A DNA stretch of 64,000 nucleotides. Source: Poronia punctata (taxonomy: Eukaryota > Ascomycota > Sordariomycetes > Xylariales > Xylariaceae). Below the pieces are notes generated by a model. That model did not search any database. It worked only from the letters and a program-made list of their open reading frames with translations, and was not told where the DNA came from. The stretch spans positions 119,408 through 183,407 of the forward strand of contig MU401517.1 in assembly GCA_022579005.1 (NCBI GenBank). Direction: 5' to 3'. Shown piece by piece: positions 58,601 to 64,000 of the stretch. Position 1 is the first letter of the stretch. Each line of letters starts with the position of its first letter. Both the position numbers and the translations under genes were made by a program.

Positions 58601-59158
58601 CACGACTGCAAGGTAGGTAGGTAAATAAGGAAAGTCAAGTTCTTGGTCTCGCGTCGATGCTTTGGAGAAGTTGGCGGTACAGGAAGGAGGGCAATGAAGA
58701 GTGGATCGTAGCTGTACTGTATGACCTGGTAGTAGGTAAGTAGGTACCTACTCAGGGAAAGCTCGTAGAAGACGAACTCCCGCGCCATCAAATCCACTGC
58801 CAGTAGTATATCTGGTTAGAGAAGCGGCTACAGACGAGAGTAGGGAAGCTGCGTCGCTCCGCGAGAGCCCCATTCTAACTCCGGCAGCAGAATTTTCAAG
58901 ATCGAGTTCTTAATGTGCCAGGCGTATTGGTCAGGCCCCCTTGCCAGGCCAGAGTAGGCCGCCAAGCTCTTGGAGGTGGTCCCAAAGCGCATCAGTAACG
59001 CCTACCGAAACATGTACGGTGACTGCAGAGCTGTTTTGCTTTATTTATCACGTTGAAGACGTAAATATTCCACACGGCAGTTTCAAACCCCGACAAGTTC
59101 GATTCGTGTTTCTATATTTCTATAATACCAGGACCTTACGAGGCCCAACAAAAGGCTA
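55621..59158. other. Gene-poor region between UFD4 and DPP4
   Basis: 3.5 kb. The left end is the UFD4 promoter; the right end is the DPP4 3' flank. TAGGTA words are common (55970-56040, 58570, 58730-58750), and 57,480-57,540 holds CCCGCTGCCCAGTA-like imperfect repeats. The only possible coding object is a frame-conflicted segment at 56566-56942. Confidence 0.5.
56566..56942 (-). pseudogene. Possible gene fragment with conflicting frames
   Basis: Two overlapping minus-strand frames look non-random. One starts with ATG at 56942 (MADRKLPANPRSRS) and is hydrophilic, with Asp/His/Arg repeats. Another, open from 56841 to 56566 without any ATG, encodes PPTISAVGGPEIVNFPT, then a membrane-like SCAIFAGYLTSIAIYQ ending at a GTACGG donor-like site (56652). 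The hydrophobic block resembles the first helix of fungal multi-pass membrane proteins, but no following exon is evident. It may be a decayed gene or chance. Confidence 0.3.
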
Positions 59159-61577
59159 TCATGAAGAAGAAACAGTTGCTTTCTTTGTCCACTGGTGCGA
59201 AATCACTTCGTCACCTCGGATCTTCTCCCGGTACAGCAACTGCGTCAGTTCCTTATACAGGTACGTTGAAGCGCCATTATACCGGATCGAGTGGTCCGAG
59301 TCGGTATAAGTGCGCCACTGCATCTTGCTAGGCGGCACGCCTGCACCCACCAACAGATCTATGAGCGCTGCAGTATTCTGGTAGTGGACGTTGTCGTCAC
59401 CGAGCCCATGCATGACGGCGAACCCGCCCGCGATGTTCTTGAACCCTTCGACATTGCGGACCGCCGTCTTCTCGTACCCCTCGGGGTTCGTCTGCGACGT
59501 CTTCATGTACCGTTCCGTGTACATGCTGTCATAGAAGCGCCAGTCGCTCACGGGTGCAACGATGAGCGCTAGAGAGAAGACGCCCGAGTTGGCTTCCACC
59601 ACCTTGGAGGAGAGGTACCCACCGAACGACCAGCCGAATATGCCAATCTTATCCGCATCGATGTAGCTGTGTTGTGACGCGAGCTCTTTCGCGGCCCAGA
59701 TCTGATCCTCGGCTTCGAACTCGCCCAGATGAGACGCCACGAGCGACCTAAACTCTCGGCCTTGGTATCCCGAGCCTCGGTTATCGACGGTGTAGGTGAT
59801 GTATTCGAGCTCCGGGTCTGAGGAGATGTAGGCATTCCAACCAGGGGCGGCGAAGGTCTTGTCCACTTCCTGGGCGCCCGGCCCACCATAGGGGGTGAAG
59901 AGAACAGGGTATTTCTTGGTAGGGTCGAAGTTGGGCGGGAGGACCTGCTTCACGTTTAGGGCGTAGCCGTCGGGACGCTCTAGGGTGAAGTAAGTAGCAT
60001 TCGGCAAGTTATAGTCCTGCAACTTGGTCCACAGTTCCTCGTTGGAGGTAACGGTGCGTAGCGGCGTTGTCGTGTCGTTGACGTTATACAACTCTTGATA
60101 CGGCACATCGGGTCCGAGGTAGCTGAGGATGTAATATCCTCCAGCCGAAGAAAAGGAGGCGCCCCAAGACGCAGCCACCTTGTCGTCGACGAGGGCTTTC
60201 TTCTCCCCGTTGGAATAGGAAACGGAGTAAACATGTCGCTCGGTGCTGTCGTGCTCGGTTGATGTGTAGTAGATTAATTCGCGGTTCGTGTCCACCTTGA
60301 GAATGCCGACGACTTCCCACTCGCCACTAGTAAGAGCTTTCTTGCTCGATCCATCCGCGGCATACAAGTATATATGTAACCAGCCAGATTCATCCGACAG
60401 GTCGACATAGTACGTCGTATCCGATCCGTTGATGGGGCCAACATATTGTATGGCGAGCGTGTTGTCGAGCCATCCGTCGGTGCCATCCCTCTCTCGCACA
60501 GTCTTGGTTTTGACGCAATCATCGGCCACGGTAACGAGCACGTGCTTGGATAGGTCTTGCACACGGTTGAAAGCGGTGTATATGAGGCTGTCATGGTCAT
60601 CGGTGACCCAGGCGACCTCGCCAATGATCAAATCGTCAGCATCAAAGGCATCATCCAAAGGCACATTCGTCTTCTCGTCGCTTCCGATTGTAACAATGGT
60701 AAGACTGACAGTCGGATTCTTAGTGCCTACTTTCGGGTACCGCAGATCGAGCTCCTTGGGGTAGACAGGCGCGACTTCCATATTATCCATGAAATACTGG
60801 ATAGTAAAAGTCTCGACGCCCGTCTCATTAAAGCTTAGGTACGCGAGCTTCTCCCCGTCGGGCGAAAACCACAAAGCGGAACGGGAACCGAAGATCTCCT
60901 CCTCATAAACCCAATCAGGCACCCCGTTAAATAGATCCGGAGAGCCATCGTCTGTGATTTGCGAAATGGTGCCGTTCTGGCTGACGAAAAGGTTATTCCC
61001 CCTGACGAAGGCGATGGCGTCGCCCGCAGGTGCGAATTCGGCGTATTGGATATCGCCCACCTGGTCTTCCACGAGCGGGGCAAGCTCCCCCGACGAGAGG
61101 TCTAGGACGGTGTAGTCGGCGAAATAGGAATGCCGGTACTGTTTGGTGTAGTTTGTGGCGAACAGTACTTTGGACAGGTCTGAGTGGATCCAGTATTCCT
61201 GTACATCCGAAGGAATCGCTTCGGCGGCGACGAAAGTGGACGATTCCCCTGTTATGAAGTTTTCTAGAATCAAGGCTCCTTCATCGTCTTGATAAATCTT
61301 TTTTTGTTTGGTTATCAATTAGTTTTCCAACTCCCTAATTGCCGAATTCATTAGATACTTAAATTAAGTTACATACATATTGTCCATCTTCACCACCGGA
61401 CAGCCAGCTGACGGATATACTGCTTGCGCCGAACCCGTTGCTCACAAACGTCTCATTCCATGTCAGGATCTTATCGCCGTTTCCAGTGGGCTGGTGAGGC
61501 TGTCTTTCGGGCTTAATGGCTAGGGCCAAAGACTCTAGAAGGAGAACACTCCCGAATAGTGAAGTTGAAAGCCTCAT
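59159..61577 (-). CDS. dpp4: Secreted dipeptidyl peptidase IV (S9B serine protease)
   Basis: Secreted exopeptidase cutting X-Pro or X-Ala dipeptides from N-termini. Two exons, 61577-61377 and 61297-59159, with a 79-bp intron whose acceptor is weak (AAAAAAAG), give 779 residues. The signal peptide [20 protein letters not shown] starts exon 1. A beta-propeller carries the substrate-binding glutamate motif [10 protein letters not shown]. The hydrolase domain has the triad: S624 in GWSFGGY, D701 in [11 protein letters not shown]736 in DSDHSIRY. Many N-x-S/T sites fit secretion. There is no transmembrane anchor beyond the signal, unlike the vacuolar DAP2 type. The CDS ends about 2.8 kb from the right edge, and its promoter lies close to the AT-rich tract. 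Confidence 0.94.
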
Positions 61578-61974
61578 GACGAGAGCTGACCACCCCTAAT
61601 TATGAGGTGAATTGAGTTTTATCAGGGTCGATGGAGCAAGCAAGAGCACGAGAGACGAGAGACGAGACCGATCTATCTATTTATGTACAAAAGAATCAAA
61701 TCCCTAAATCTTGGGGTCAAGATACTAGGTAGACTATCACACAATACCGCGGACATGGTAAACAATCCCTGCCCTTCATATTACACGTACAATCTTTTGG
61801 CGGGGAAAAGAAGAAAGCCATCTAATCTCCTGCCTTGACGGGAAAGGCGAGGTCGGCTTGGCATCATATTGCTTTTCTTGGCGGGAGGAAAACAATATCA
61901 AGATAAGATTTCCCTAAATCGACCGGGGGGAAAACAATCAAGATCTTAGATACCGCATTCTCTTAAAAAACTGC
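61578..61974. other. DPP4 promoter region up to the AT-rich boundary
   Basis: 400 bp of normal base composition between the DPP4 start and the AT-rich tract. It includes CGAGAGACGAGAGACGAGA purine repeats (about 61650-61670), which may lie in the 5' UTR. No gene. Confidence 0.5.
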
Positions 61975-64000
61975 AACCGGCGCTAAAATAATAATAGTTA
62001 GGCTAGTAATTAAAATTGTATTTACTTTTAACTTCCTTTTGCTACTTTATTTTCTAGCAAACAAAAAAAAATTTTAAGATTTTTTTTTATACCTTTGCTT
62101 GCAACGCTATTTGCAACTTGCTTTACTTATTAACTTAAATAATAAAAAAGCCTACTATTATATTTACTGCTATATATTTTTTATTATATAAAAACACTAA
62201 AAAACGCTATAAACTAACGCTATTAAAAATAAATGTTTAGCTATAGCTAAAGGTTATTATTAAGTATAAGTAACTATATTTAAATAGCTTTTTTTACTAC
62301 TAATAAAGCTATTTATATGTAAATATAGTTACTAGCTTGCTGCTTTATAATAAGTGCTTTAAGCTTAGCTATTTTTATACTATTATACTTAATATACTTT
62401 TTAATATAACTTATTACTATAGCTATATAAAAGTTTATAATAGTGCTTATTATATAAGCTATATAAACGCTAAAAAAACCTATATTTATTAATTTAATAA
62501 AAGTTAAAAGCTAGTTTGCTTATATTAGTAATAATAAATAAAGTAGTAAAGTATTTAATAAAAGTATAGCTATAAAAGTAGTTTATTAGGTTTATAATAA
62601 TATAAAGTTACTTAGTTACTTAGCTTATTTTATAAATTATTTTTAAATTTAAAAGTAATAAGTAATTTGCTTTATAATTACTACTTTAATAAACTTTTAT
62701 TATTATTAAATAAATTTAAATTGCTAATAATTTTGCTAAAAACGTTATTATATAATTAATATAACTAGCTTAAAAGTATAAATATAAAAATAACTTTGCT
62801 AAAACTTTATATTTTTATTTATAATATAATTAACTTAAGCTAATTAAATATATTAGTAACAAAATTAATATTTTTAGCAATTAACGTTATATTTATATTA
62901 TTTAAGCGTTATACTAAGTTTATTTTTATTTTATTTATATGCAAGCTGCAATTTTTATATAAGTTTTTTAAATTTTTAACTAATATAGCTTTATAATTAT
63001 TTAATAGTAAACTTAGCTTTTTAGCTATTATAATAAACTTTTTTATGCTATTAAAAGCTTTGCTAGCTTTTAAAATACTATAATTGTTAGTCCGGCTAAA
63101 AGTAGATATAATTATAATACGTTACTATTTATAATACTATATTAACTTAATTAATTAAAAGAAAAGAAAGTTATAAGGACTTTTTTTAGCAAGTTTTATA
63201 TAGCTATAAAAGTTTGCAATTAATTAAGACCTATTAGCAATACAAGAGGGACATGTATACCTTATATATTTAATATATAAAAAACGCATATTTTTTATAT
63301 ACTGGTTATATACTATATACGTATACTGCGCATATATTTCCTTAATAAAGTAAGTTTAACATAATTATAATAAATGTATAAAAAACTAAATATTTATATT
63401 TATAAGATATTTGCGTTTTAATAGTTTTAATATAGTTAATAAGGTTAAAAATATTAAAAAAGATTTTAATACTTGCTATTTTTTTTAACTATATTTTTAT
63501 TTTTTTATGCTTTTATTTTTAATTTATAAGCAATTTATTATTGCTTTAATTTTTATTTATATTTAATTTGTTATACTAAAGGACTTAAGTGCTTAGTTAA
63601 AAGTTTTTTTTATAAACAAATTTGCAAAGTTATTTTTTTATTAATTTAACATACTTTTATAATTTTCCTTTTTTTATAAAATTTTTATAGTAATATTATA
63701 TTAATTATAAAGCGTTTTTTATATATACTTTTAAGCTTTATAAAACATTAGTAAAGTAACTTAAAATTAGTATAAAGTACTAAAAAAATTAAAAGTAATT
63801 TAAATACTTTAAAAATTAAGTATAAAGTAGTATATAAAGTAATAGTACTATTAACTTTGTTAACTATATTATATAGTTTACTAGCAAAAATAAATTAAAT
63901 AATAGGCTTATATTTACTTAAGTTTTAGTATATAATATTGTTAGTAATTTTATATTTATTTTGCTTATAATTTAAAATTAATTTAGTAGTAAAAATAATA
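61975..64000. repeat. AT-rich, RIP-like tract extending past the window
   Basis: Base composition drops within about 100 bp from near-balanced to roughly one-fifth G+C, and stays there to the end. Stop codons fill all frames and TA, AT, AA and TT dominate. This is the look of repeat DNA decayed by repeat-induced point mutation in Pezizomycotina. Remaining C and G sit mostly in GCT, AGC, ACT, AGT and GCAA contexts; TC, GA, CC and GG are scarce by eye. A less decayed patch (63085-63250) holds TCCGG, GAAAAGAAAG and AGAGGGAC. No transposon protein is readable. The other boundary is outside the window. Confidence 0.85.

Noticed and set aside
1..64000. CRISPR arrays, bacterial operons, rRNA genes
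   Set aside because: Spliced fungal genes throughout; no regularly spaced identical repeats and no rRNA-like sequence noticed.

Overview
The window is nuclear DNA of a filamentous ascomycete (Pezizomycotina, probably a Sordariomycete). The evidence is short GT-AG introns (about 54-90 bp in most genes), a VIVID-type LOV photoreceptor, a CPC1 gene with the Neurospora-style two-uORF leader, a secreted GH7 cellobiohydrolase, a Kch1-type potassium transporter, and a sharply bounded AT-rich tract at the right end that looks like RIP-mutated repeat DNA.

Layout, left to right. 1-2.5 kb: no gene. 2.5-4 kb: the bZIP regulator cpc-1 (+). 5.2-7.6 kb: a GCN20-type ABCF ATPase (-), convergent with cpc-1. 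8.3-10.2 kb: a flavin split-barrel/ferredoxin-reductase fusion (-). 11.4-13.2 kb: Kch1 (-). 15.4-16.7 kb: a probable pseudokinase (+). 17.5-18.2 kb: a Roadblock/LAMTOR2-like protein (+). 21.1-22.8 kb: GH7 cellobiohydrolase, five exons (+). 22.8-34.1 kb: a gene-poor stretch whose only convincing gene is a vvd-like blue-light sensor (26.9-27.9 kb, -), plus one orphan coding-like island near 25.7 kb. 34.1-39.7 kb: NOT4 of the CCR4-NOT complex and a large downstream ORF that is probably its C-terminal half (-). 40.9-41.9 kb: the 30.4 kDa subunit of complex I (+). 42.8-45.6 kb: an ASCH/PUA-like low-complexity nuclear protein (-). 47.2-48.5 kb: an alpha/beta hydrolase with a possible peroxisomal tail (+). 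49.5-55.6 kb: a UFD4/TRIP12-type HECT ubiquitin ligase (-). 59.2-61.6 kb: secreted dipeptidyl peptidase IV (-). 61.98-64 kb: an AT-rich tract continuing past the window.

Functionally, cpc-1 and GCN20 belong to one pathway, general amino acid control, and the LAMTOR2-like protein would act in lysosomal/vacuolar TORC1 signalling. So the left third is enriched in nutrient-response genes; whether that linkage matters is inference. Two ubiquitin ligases (NOT4, UFD4) and two secreted enzymes (GH7, DPP4) are also present.

The most instructive object is the cpc-1 leader: two uORFs, no other free AUG before the main start, and a reading frame that stays open and protein-like for 630 nt upstream of the main AUG. 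Exon boundaries were placed by eye from splice consensus, phase and family conservation, and should be confirmed with transcripts.
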